In this document: positions 7,007 through 13,518 of the stretch, piece after piece
Layout of the letters: every line of letters starts with the position of its first letter
How positions within the stretch are numbered: position 1 is the first letter of the stretch
DNA from: CAYLZW01 sp964388085
Lineage (GTDB): Bacteria > Myxococcota > UBA727 > CAYLZW01
Direction of reading: 5' to 3'
DNA: 15,092 nucleotides
NCBI GenBank assembly: GCA_964388085.1
Contig: CAYLZW010000127.1
Location: forward strand, 1 to 15,092
The notes under the pieces: generated by a model
What the model saw: the letters and a program-made list of their open reading frames with translations, nothing else
Told to the model about the DNA's origin: nothing
Databases searched by the model: none
Translations under genes and position numbers: made by a program

Positions 7007-8143
7007 TCAGTCGGTTGGCCCGGCGTCCGCGTCAGCCGCCTCGACTACGCGGTCATCTGCCTCGCTCTCCTCGGCTCCTTCGCGCTCGGCGCTGACGTCG
7101 CTCTCCGTGACCGCGTCCTCGGGAGCGGCCGGCCGGCTCGCCGCGATGTCCACGAGGCCCCGCTCGACGTAGTCTGCCACTACGTCGGGGGTGGCCGCGT
7201 AGTCGTCGACGACGGTCATGGCGCGGAAGCGATCGGGCGCGGACTCGTCGCCCTTGACGCGGCGAATGACGATGCCGAGCACGCGCTCGGGGTGATCCCG
7301 GCGCAGGCCGGCATAGATCTCGGGATCGTGCTCGCCCGAGTCGCCGACGAGGACGAAGCGTGTCTTCGGCAGCACCTCGAGCAGCTGATCGAGGCGGCCG
7401 CGCTTGTAGTCGAGCTGCTCGAAGGGGTTCACCTTGCCGAAGTCTTTCAGCAGCAGCGGTCCGCCCGGGATGTCGTTCTTGCGCAAGAAGAACGCCACGC
7501 GCGGGTAGAAGCTCAAGGGGCTGCCGCTCAAGAAGAACATCCCCTTCGCGCCGGCGGCGAGCGCCCGGCGGTAGGCGACGCTGACGCCGGGCACGGGCTC
7601 GAGCTGGGCCGCGTTTCGGAACACGGCGCCCATGCCCATGGTGATCTTGTTCTTCACGCCGCTCTCGACGACGGTGTCGTCGTAGTCGCTGAGCACCACC
7701 ACGTGCGCTTCGTCGTCGGGCAGCACGCGTAGCAGGCCATGCGCGACGGGCGCTCGCCAACCGCGGCCGTCCACGAGCCGCGCGGAGGTCGCGACCTCGC
7801 CGAGGGGGAGGCGCTCTTCGAGCCCGCGCGCGCGCGCCATGAAGTTGCCGTCGTGATCGGTCTTCGTGCGCACGCGCGCGCCGGCCACCGTGATCTCGAC
7901 GACGGCGTCCTCCACCTCGTCGCTGTCGAGCACCTTCAACGAGTCGATGAGGTTGTCCGCCGCCGTGCGGTGGACAGCGGGCGGGCGCACGCCTTTGTCA
8001 TCGATGACGCGGCCGGTGATCACGTACCCCGCGGGAGTGCCGTACCCCATGTGCAGCTGAATCACGGCGTCGCGCGCGGCGAGGGCCGCGGCGGGCGCGA
8101 GCGCGGTGCACGAGAGAGCGAGGAGCAGGAGGGGGGCGCGCAT
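7007..8143 (-). CDS. Exported App1-type (DUF2183) phosphatidate phosphatase
   Basis: A 378-residue protein with a signal peptide (residues 1-23, ALAA cleavage region), so it should act in the periplasm or outside the cell. Residues about 28-140 form the N-terminal beta domain typical of this family. The catalytic HAD-like half starts with VVLSDYDDTVVESGVKNK: the DxDDT motif is at residues 153-157 with Asp153 the likely nucleophile. It continues with FFLSGSP (204-209), a Lys/Asp region near LLKDFGK (231-237) and VGDSGEHDPE (266-275). These match the yeast App1 Mg2+-dependent phosphatidate phosphatase catalytic domain, which dephosphorylates phosphatidate to diacylglycerol. The last about 45 residues are a disordered acidic tail. 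ATG 8143 is chosen because it starts at the signal peptide; longer in-frame readings overlap the divergent gene. The substrate has not been shown; other lipid or phosphate esters are possible. Confidence 0.85.
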   Translation of the reverse strand: MRAPLLLLALSCTALAPAAALAARDAVIQLHMGYGTPAGYVITGRVIDDKGVRPPAVHRTAADNLIDSLKVLDSDEVEDAVVEITVAGARVRTKTDHDGNFMARARGLEERLPLGEVATSARLVDGRGWRAPVAHGLLRVLPDDEAHVVVLSDYDDTVVESGVKNKITMGMGAVFRNAAQLEPVPGVSVAYRRALAAGAKGMFFLSGSPLSFYPRVAFFLRKNDIPGGPLLLKDFGKVNPFEQLDYKRGRLDQLLEVLPKTRFVLVGDSGEHDPEIYAGLRRDHPERVLGIVIRRVKGDESAPDRFRAMTVVDDYAATPDVVADYVERGLVDIAASRPAAPEDAVTESDVSAEREGAEESEADDRVVEAADADAGPTD

Positions 8144-8285
8144 GGCTGCACCATACCTACACCTCCCTTCGGCGCCGCACCTACCTTTGGAGACAGTGTA
8201 GGCGGAAGGAGCATCAACCCTTCGGCCGAACACCGACCACCGCGACCCACCGATACCCACATTGTCCCAGCCTTCGGAGGATCCC
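8144..8285. promoter_or_regulatory. Divergent promoter region with TTCGGCCGAA palindrome
   Basis: This 142-bp spacer separates two divergently read genes. On the minus strand TATGGT (8150-8155) ends six bases before the ATG at 8143, a leaderless-compatible -10. A GGGAGG further up, 17 bases from that ATG, is too far to serve as its ribosome binding site. On the plus strand GGAGG at 8276-8280 lies five bases before ATG 8286. A perfect 10-bp palindrome, TTCGGCCGAA, sits at 8221-8230 near the middle and could be an operator controlling both genes, though a 10-bp palindrome may be chance at this GC content. No convincing plus-strand -10 was found. Confidence 0.4.
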
Positions 8286-10139
8286 ATGGTCGCCCTCACC
8301 TCGTGCCGCCCCTCGTCGACCCAGAACCGCCAGAGCCGCAGCAGCGACAGCACGGACAGCGGCGCGGGCAGCACGCACACCGTCCAGCGGGGGGACACGC
8401 TGAGCAAGATCGCGCGCGACAACAACGTGCGCCTGAAGGACCTCATCGCGGCGAACCCGCAGATCAGAAACCCTGATCTCATCTTCCCCGGCCAGGAGGT
8501 GAACGTCCCCGCGGCGCGCGCGAGCGCCCCCACGGCCGAGGCGCCCTCACGCCCCGCGCGGCGCGGCGCGCAGCCGGACGCCCAGGGCAACTACCCGAAG
8601 GGCGGGCAGGCGAAGCCGGCGCCCCAGGGCGGCGTGGATCCGAAGGGCCTCGAGGGGATGCTGCCGAAGAAGCCCGCCGCCGGAGAGCTCGGCCCGGTCG
8701 ACCGCATCATCGACTACACGGCGCGCACCGAGGGCGGCGGCAAGTACGACGCCTGGAACCCGAACGACGCCGGCCATGGCGTGAGCTTCGGCCTGATTCA
8801 GTTCAACCAGGACGTGGGCTCGCTGCCGTCACTGTTCAAGGGCATGCACGAGAAGAACCCGGCGAAGTTCAACCAGACCTTCGGCCCGCACGCGCAGAAC
8901 CTCCTGAACGAGAGCTACGTCCGCAACGCGAACCTGAACGATCCCGACATCAAGGCGCGCATGCAGGCGTCCGCCAAAGACCCCGAGTTCCAGCAGGTGC
9001 AGCGCGACCTCGCGCGCAAGGGCTACTACGAGCCGGCGGCGAGGATGGCGGCCGAGAAGGGGCTCACGAGCGAGCGCGCGCACGCCATGCTGTTCGATTC
9101 GGCCGTGCAGAACGGCGTCGGCGGCACGCAGCGCTATCTGAACCAGGCGGCGGCGGCGGGCGGCAGCGAGAAGCAGATCCTCGAGCGTTTCGCGCACCTC
9201 GCCGACGCCAACCGCTACAGCGGCAACCGGCGCACGCGCATCCTGAACGATCCGAACCTGTCCGATGGTCCCGTCGGCAGCGGCGCGCCGTCGTCACAGG
9301 CTCCGTCCACATCGGCGACCGCGCCGGCGAACAACGGCGGGCAGGGCGGTCGCTACACGGTCCGGCCGGGCGACACCCTGAGCGGCATCGCCGCGCGGCA
9401 TGGCACGACGTGGCAGGAGCTCCAGCAGCTCAACAACATCCGCAACCCGAACCTGATCCATCCGGGACAGGTGCTGCGCCTGCCGGGCTCGTCGTCGGGC
9501 AACGCCAATGTGCCGGGCGCACCGGCGGCCAACGACAACCAGGACGTGCCGGCGCCGAACGTCGGCCGCGGTCAGTACGACGGCCGCACGCCGGCCCCGG
9601 GCACGACGAACACGGACGCGTGGATCCCGGTCAACGCCCCGCTGCAGAACCGCCCCGGCGACCGCAGCGCCAGCAAGTACGCCGAGGTGCTCGACCAGTT
9701 CGCGGTCGGCGACAACCCGCGCTACGCCAAGCGCAACGGCAACACCTACTGCAACATCTTCGCGTGGGACGCGACCAAGGCCATGGGCGCCGAGATCCCG
9801 CACTGGGTCGACCGCAACGGCAACCCCGCCGCCGTCGGCGCGCCCGGCGCGCGCGAGATGGACGCGAACTCCACGAACCATTGGCTGCACAACCACGGCG
9901 AGCGCAATGGCTGGCGCCGGGTGTCCGCCGCGGAGGCGCAGCAGATGGCGAACCAGGGCCACCCCGCGGTGGCGAGCTGGAACAACCCCGGCGGCATCGG
10001 CCACATCGCCATGGTGCGCCCGGGCGAGCTGACGTCGAGGGGACCGGCGACCGCGCAGGCCGGCTCCCGCAACTTCAACGAGGGCCACATGATGGACGGC
10101 TTCGGCAACGCGCAGCCGGAGTACTGGGTACACGACTGA
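8286..10139 (+). CDS. Multidomain peptidoglycan hydrolase: LysM, lysozyme-like, LysM, CHAP/NlpC-like
   Basis: A 617-residue protein. LysM1 spans residues 31-74 (HTVQRGDTLSKIA ... RNPDLIFPGQ) and LysM2 about 357-400 (YTVRPGDTLSGIA ... RNPNLIHPGQ), both peptidoglycan/chitin-binding folds. Between them, about 138-325, is a lysozyme-superfamily-like domain with TEGGGKYDAWNPNDAGHG followed by SFGLIQF. Glu149 and Asp161 are candidate acid/base residues by analogy with GH46-type enzymes. The C-terminal domain, about 460-600, looks papain-like (CHAP/NlpC-P60 class), with Cys489 in NTYCNIFAWD and His573 in GHIAMVRPG, suggesting an amidase or endopeptidase. So it probably cuts both glycan and peptide bonds. 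The start ATG 8286 has GGAGG five bases upstream; an in-frame TTG at 8262 lacks this. The N-terminus (MVALTSCRPSSTQ) has no Sec signal peptide, so export would need lysis, a dedicated secretion system or another route. Confidence 0.85.
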   Translation: MVALTSCRPSSTQNRQSRSSDSTDSGAGSTHTVQRGDTLSKIARDNNVRLKDLIAANPQIRNPDLIFPGQEVNVPAARASAPTAEAPSRPARRGAQPDAQGNYPKGGQAKPAPQGGVDPKGLEGMLPKKPAAGELGPVDRIIDYTARTEGGGKYDAWNPNDAGHGVSFGLIQFNQDVGSLPSLFKGMHEKNPAKFNQTFGPHAQNLLNESYVRNANLNDPDIKARMQASAKDPEFQQVQRDLARKGYYEPAARMAAEKGLTSERAHAMLFDSAVQNGVGGTQRYLNQAAAAGGSEKQILERFAHLADANRYSGNRRTRILNDPNLSDGPVGSGAPSSQAPSTSATAPANNGGQGGRYTVRPGDTLSGIAARHGTTWQELQQLNNIRNPNLIHPGQVLRLPGSSSGNANVPGAPAANDNQDVPAPNVGRGQYDGRTPAPGTTNTDAWIPVNAPLQNRPGDRSASKYAEVLDQFAVGDNPRYAKRNGNTYCNIFAWDATKAMGAEIPHWVDRNGNPAAVGAPGAREMDANSTNHWLHNHGERNGWRRVSAAEAQQMANQGHPAVASWNNPGGIGHIAMVRPGELTSRGPATAQAGSRNFNEGHMMDGFGNAQPEYWVHD

Positions 10140-10168
10140 TCGCGCGACTCGCGTAGAGCCTGCGATAG

Positions 10169-12391
10169 CTATTCGGCCGCCGTCGTCAGCGTGAAGCTCG
10201 ACGCCTGATAGCCATGCACGCCGATGTGGAGCGTCCCCGCCGACGTCGCCGTGAACACGACCTGCTCGTTGCCTGACGCCGTGTAGCCGATGCCTGCGTA
10301 GTCGCTCGTCGTCGGCTGGTGGCCGAACTGAACGTACAGGTCGACGTCGTTCGGCGCCTCGGTGCGCACGACGACCTCCTGGCCGGCCGTCACCGCCAGC
10401 GTGAAGCGCTTCATCTCGCCGGAGGCGACGTTGCCCGACTCGTTCAGGTGCGCGACGCCGCCGGCAGAGCCGCCGTCGTCTTCGCTGTCGTCGTCGTCAG
10501 CACCGTCATCGTCGCTGCCGTCATCGTCGCTGCCGTCGTCGTCGCCGCCGCCTTCGCCAGGCTCGGTGTAGACGATGTGCAGCGCGAACTCGCTGCTGGC
10601 CGCGTAGCCATGGACGCCGACGTAGATGTCGCCGGCGCCCTCGACGGTGCAGGACTCGCTGCTGCCGCTCTTGTAGGGGCGGCAGTCGTAGCTCGACAGC
10701 GTCGGGGCGGCGCCTCTGCGGACGTACAGGTCCGCGTCGCCGCTGCCGGTCATCGTCGCCACGAGGGACGCCGCGGCGGCGGTCGGGAAGGGGCCCAAGT
10801 GCACGAGCTGGCCGCGCGCGACGCTGCCCGACTCGTCCACGCTCTTCTCGGCACCTTCCCCGCCCTCGTCCTCGGCCACGATGGACTGGCTCAGGATGTT
10901 CATGACGTCGGCGTAGCGGATCGTGCCGCCCGCGAACGTCTGCCTGCCCTCGCGGACGGGCAGCCAGAGGAAGTCGGGGTGGTTCTGCTTCGAGCTGTCG
11001 AGCCACTCACCGCCGACGATCCGGCCGCCCGCGTCGACCTCGAGCACGTAGTGGTAGCGGTCGGTGCCCGTGTAGCTGCTCGCGCGCGGCACGAGCGGCC
11101 CGTCGGTGTGCGGGGACGACTCGGTGATGTAGTCGACCTCCATGCGCACGTCGAAGAACGTCACGGCGTCGTCGTTGAACAGGTAGCGCGTGGGCACCTC
11201 GCCGCCGCTGGTGACGTTCACGTTCACGTCGGAGGCCGCGTAGCCGTGCACCGAGACGAAGAGCTGCGTGGCGCCCGCGGGCACGCTCAGCTCGCAGCGC
11301 TCGGCCGAGCCCCCCTCGTAGGGGCGGCAGTCGTAGTCGCCCGCCGTCGGCTCGGCGCCGAAGCGCGCGTACAGGTCGCCGTCGCCGCTGCCCGACATGT
11401 GGACGGTGACCGCTGCGCCGGCCTCGACGGTGACGGCGCCAAAGTGCTTCCACTCGCCCTCGGGGACCTCGGCCTCGAAGGCCTGCGTGTCGCCGCCCGT
11501 CGTCGTCACGCCCACGAGGGCGTTGGCGCGCGGGCCGTCGATCTCGGTCTTCTGCGTGATGCGGTAGGCGGACACGGGCTGGTTCCACACCTCATCGTCC
11601 CAGGTGCGGTCGTAGACGAAGGCTTGCTCGCGCATGCCGAGGAAGTTCGTCACCAGCAGGTGGAAGGTGCCGGGGTTCGTGTCGATGCAGTCACCGCTCT
11701 TCGGGCGGCCGTACTCGTCGTACTCGATCTTGCCGTCGTCGTCGTTGCAGCGACGGGAGGCGAACTTGTTGACGACGCCATCGTGCACCAGCGTGGCGAG
11801 CGCCTTGATGTCGTTCACCTTGAACTCGACGCCGTTCACCGTCACCGGGTGCTGGGGCTCGGGGTGCAGGATGGCCGCCGGCGCCCACGCGTGGCAGAGG
11901 CCGAACCAGGTGGGAATGCAGTAGCCGTCGCTGGCGCCCGCGCGCCGACTGCAGGTCTCGCCGAGCTCGCTGTCGCACTGGCTGTCCTCGGTGCAGGCCG
12001 TGCGGTGCTTCTGGCTGTCGATGCCGTGGTAGCGGCTGACGGCGTCCTCGACGCCGCTGACGCCGAAGGCCTGGCCGTACTTGGCCGCGGGGGAGAGCGT
12101 GCTGTCGCCGTCCCACCGGTAGTTGATGCTGTCCTCGTAGACCGGCCAGTAGCTGGCGGGCCAGGGCGTGTTGGCTGCGGCGCCCGCGCTCGGCAGGTCG
12201 GCGGCCGTGTACACGAGGTCCGCGCCGAAGATGTCGGGATCGTCGCGCGAGCCCCACGGGATCTGCTTTGTCTCCTCGCCCTTGTCGGCCACCTCGATGG
12301 TGAGCTGCGCGGGCGCCGGCAGCTCATTCACGCACCCCACGAGGAGGGCCGCCGCGGTGAGGGCGCTGTAGCGGGAGAGGAGGGACGTCAT
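10169..12391 (-). CDS. Lipoprotein transglutaminase (elicitor/GP42 type) with one inserted and two C-terminal PPC domains
   Basis: A 740-residue protein with a lipoprotein signal peptide, lipobox LVGC, lipidated at about Cys20. The catalytic domain resembles the Phytophthora GP42/PEP-13 transglutaminase family (Pfam TGase_elicitor). It has GLCHAWAPAAILHPEP with likely nucleophile Cys166, VNGVEFKVNDIKAL, NPGTFHLLVTNFLG with candidate His244, and YDRTWDDEVWNQPVSAYRI at about 260-278 with candidate Asp261. The fold resumes at RYLFNDDAVTFFDVRMEVDYI (from about residue 402; partly quoted) and ends HYVLEV...GGEWLDSS..HPDFLWLPV at about 480. Between these lies a PPC-type beta domain (about 300-398, ending FVSVHGYAAS). 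Two more PPC domains follow, about 518-608 and 645-740, each ending in VGVHGY or IGVHGY, joined by a Ser/Gly/Asp-rich linker. A four-Cys insert is at 133-158. It probably crosslinks or deamidates protein glutamines at the surface. Convergent with the peptidoglycan hydrolase gene, 29 bp away. Confidence 0.85.
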   Translation of the reverse strand: MTSLLSRYSALTAAALLVGCVNELPAPAQLTIEVADKGEETKQIPWGSRDDPDIFGADLVYTAADLPSAGAAANTPWPASYWPVYEDSINYRWDGDSTLSPAAKYGQAFGVSGVEDAVSRYHGIDSQKHRTACTEDSQCDSELGETCSRRAGASDGYCIPTWFGLCHAWAPAAILHPEPQHPVTVNGVEFKVNDIKALATLVHDGVVNKFASRRCNDDDGKIEYDEYGRPKSGDCIDTNPGTFHLLVTNFLGMREQAFVYDRTWDDEVWNQPVSAYRITQKTEIDGPRANALVGVTTTGGDTQAFEAEVPEGEWKHFGAVTVEAGAAVTVHMSGSGDGDLYARFGAEPTAGDYDCRPYEGGSAERCELSVPAGATQLFVSVHGYAASDVNVNVTSGGEVPTRYLFNDDAVTFFDVRMEVDYITESSPHTDGPLVPRASSYTGTDRYHYVLEVDAGGRIVGGEWLDSSKQNHPDFLWLPVREGRQTFAGGTIRYADVMNILSQSIVAEDEGGEGAEKSVDESGSVARGQLVHLGPFPTAAAASLVATMTGSGDADLYVRRGAAPTLSSYDCRPYKSGSSESCTVEGAGDIYVGVHGYAASSEFALHIVYTEPGEGGGDDDGSDDDGSDDDGADDDDSEDDGGSAGGVAHLNESGNVASGEMKRFTLAVTAGQEVVVRTEAPNDVDLYVQFGHQPTTSDYAGIGYTASGNEQVVFTATSAGTLHIGVHGYQASSFTLTTAAE
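10475..10549 (-). repeat. 15-bp tandem repeats encoding the Asp/Ser/Gly linker
   Basis: Two exact copies of GTCATCGTCGCTGCC lie at 10505-10519 and 10520-10534 (plus-strand reading), flanked in phase by diverged copies at 10475, 10490 and 10535. On the minus strand they encode GSDDD-type pentapeptides between the second and third PPC domains of the transglutaminase. An acidic linker of this kind may bind calcium or act as a spacer. Confidence 0.85.
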
Positions 12392-12396
12392 GGGAG

Positions 12397-12403
12397 CTCC
12401 TTC
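12397..12403 (-). promoter_or_regulatory. Ribosome binding site GAAGGAG fixing the transglutaminase start
   Basis: On the minus strand GAAGGAG lies five bases before the ATG at 12391. This start begins exactly at the lipoprotein signal peptide; the in-frame alternative at 12451 adds 20 residues without improving it. Confidence 0.75.
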
Positions 12404-12457
12404 AAGCGGCTGGCTTCGTCGGCGGGTCGGGCATGAGGCGGATGGCCACACGACCGA

Positions 12458-12471
12458 TGCGACATGTCACA
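12458..12471. promoter_or_regulatory. Imperfect palindrome TGCGACATGTCACA, candidate operator
   Basis: A 14-bp inverted repeat with one mismatched pair, built on the perfect core GACATGTC. It lies about 67-80 bases upstream of the transglutaminase start codon, a plausible place for a dimeric regulator. The half-site TGTGAC recalls CRP/FNR-type sites but the spacing is too short for a CRP match. Confidence 0.3.
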
Positions 12472-12566
12472 CCTTCTCGTACCGGGGCTCTGGAGTTTTG
12501 GAAGGGGTGCGCCGAAACCGCTGAAGGGTCTGGAATTCCTTCTGAAACGGCGGATCGCGGCGGTCT

Positions 12567-12588
12567 TCCGGTGATGCTGGTCACCGGA
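12567..12588. terminator. 8-bp perfect inverted repeat, possible terminator or operator
   Basis: TCCGGTGA (12567-12574) pairs perfectly with TCACCGGA (12581-12588) across a six-base loop TGCTGG. The stem begins 81 bases past the stop of the minus-strand barrel gene, so it could end that operon, although no T-tract follows on the minus strand. An operator role for the next gene is the alternative. Confidence 0.4.
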
Positions 12589-12612
12589 CGAGAGCCTGTT
12601 TTGACGCATTGC

Positions 12613-12626
12613 GTGACGGGCGTCAC
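12613..12626. promoter_or_regulatory. Perfect inverted repeat GTGACG-GG-CGTCAC
   Basis: Two six-base arms separated by two bases, too tight for a stable hairpin and therefore more like a protein-binding site. The GTGAC/GTCAC half-site recurs in the other inverted repeats of this spacer. It lies 43 bases past the stop of the barrel gene. Confidence 0.35.
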
Positions 12627-12668
12627 CCGACGGGCGCCGGCCTCACCGGAGGCGGCAAGCGCGGGCGC

Positions 12669-13517
12669 TCAGAGCTGCCAGGAGACGCGTAGGCCGCCGC
12701 CCGCGAGGGAGCGCTCGCGACCTGCGATGGGGGCGGTCGCGTACAGCTCTGCTCCGAAGCCGTCCCAGATGCGCGTGCGCAGGCCGCCCGAGACGCTCAG
12801 GTGGTCGAGATCGGCCTCGTAGAGCGTCAGCGCCTTGGCTTCGCCGACGAGCGAGACCCAGTCGAACAGGATGAGCTCGGCCCCGCCCAGCATCAGGACG
12901 CCCGCGCGGGGCAGGGGATCGCCGGCCGACAGCAGGAACGAGCCGCTGCCGAGGACGGACGCGTAGCCGCGCAGGTAGGGGAGCGGCTGCAAGGCGCCCG
13001 TCAGGCCCGCGTCGAGGCCGATGGGCCAGGCGTTCTGGTACAGGCCGAAGGCGAAGGGCAGCGTCACGCGCGTGGTGGCCGAGAGCACGACCGGGCCCTG
13101 CTCGAGGACGACGAAGGTCGCGCCGATGGCGCCGTGGCCGAGGCCGATGTGCGTCGCCTGCAGCGACGAGATGACCTGCTGCACGAGGAGAGGCTCGAGC
13201 GAGCCGAACAGCTCGAGGCGCGGGCTGACGGCGTAGCTGCCGCCGAGCACGGCGTTGCCCTGCAGGTTGCCGTAGAACTCCTCGGTGCGGACGATGGCTT
13301 GCCCCTCGCCGCCGATGACCAGCTCGGTGCGCGGGCAGGCCCGGCGAGGTTGCGCGAGCTCTCCCATCTGCCAGGAGAACGGCAGCGGGCCCATGGGGAC
13401 GCCCTGCGGAGCGAGGCTACACACGCCGGCGGCGGCCTCGCCCGACGACGAGAGCGTGGCGACGAGCGCGAAGAGAGCGAGCGCGGAGAGGGGCGTGGCT
13501 TTCGGATACGCGCGCAT
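12669..13517 (-). CDS. Small outer-membrane beta-barrel-like protein, coupled to the PHP gene
   Basis: A 282-residue product with a Sec signal peptide (residues about 8-30, cleavage near GEAAAG). The mature part begins with a short segment bearing two cysteines (33 and 60) that could pair. It continues as a run of amphipathic beta strands with tight Gly/Pro/Asp turns (VLGGSYAVSPRLELFGSLEP, GAIGATFVVLEQGPVVLSA, LRTRIWDGFGAELYATAP) to the end SWQL. This is the pattern of a 10-12-stranded outer-membrane barrel, although the terminal residue is Leu rather than Phe. I cannot name a family. Its ATG follows the TGA of the upstream PHP gene by a single base (TGA-T-ATG), so translation is probably coupled and the two products made together. 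It may anchor, export or serve as a pore for the PHP enzyme or its product; that is inference. Confidence 0.75.
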   Translation of the reverse strand: MRAYPKATPLSALALFALVATLSSSGEAAAGVCSLAPQGVPMGPLPFSWQMGELAQPRRACPRTELVIGGEGQAIVRTEEFYGNLQGNAVLGGSYAVSPRLELFGSLEPLLVQQVISSLQATHIGLGHGAIGATFVVLEQGPVVLSATTRVTLPFAFGLYQNAWPIGLDAGLTGALQPLPYLRGYASVLGSGSFLLSAGDPLPRAGVLMLGGAELILFDWVSLVGEAKALTLYEADLDHLSVSGGLRTRIWDGFGAELYATAPIAGRERSLAGGGLRVSWQL

Positions 13518-13518
13518 A

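Larger units (their letters stand above)
12392..12668. other. 277-bp intergenic region, lower GC, several inverted repeats
   Basis: This spacer lies between the stop of the barrel gene (12669) and the start of the transglutaminase gene (12391), both on the minus strand. It is visibly less GC-rich than the genes around it, with short A/T runs such as GTTTTGG and CCTGTTTTGACG. Small frames across it have no family resemblance and poor codon use, so I call it non-coding. It holds the three inverted repeats listed separately and the ribosome binding site of the transglutaminase gene. No clear -10/-35 pair was found for the minus strand. Confidence 0.6.

Noticed and set aside
8286..10139. Prophage endolysin cassette
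   Set aside because: The lysozyme/CHAP combination resembles phage lysins, but there is no holin, spanin, tail or integrase gene nearby and base composition matches the surroundings.
10140..10168. Short palindromes (CGCGA-C-TCGCG and ATAGCTAT) between the convergent hydrolase and transglutaminase genes
   Set aside because: Loops too small or stems too short for a terminator and no T-tract; likely chance at this base composition.
10319..12436. Long plus-strand open frame of 705 codons opposite the transglutaminase
   Set aside because: Low-complexity Val/Ala/Arg/Asp product with no recognisable motif; the minus strand encodes clear transglutaminase and PPC motifs.
12402..12626. Small minus-strand frames in the 277-bp spacer
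   Set aside because: Two overlapping frames of similar length, poor codon bias, no family resemblance, and they cross the inverted repeats.
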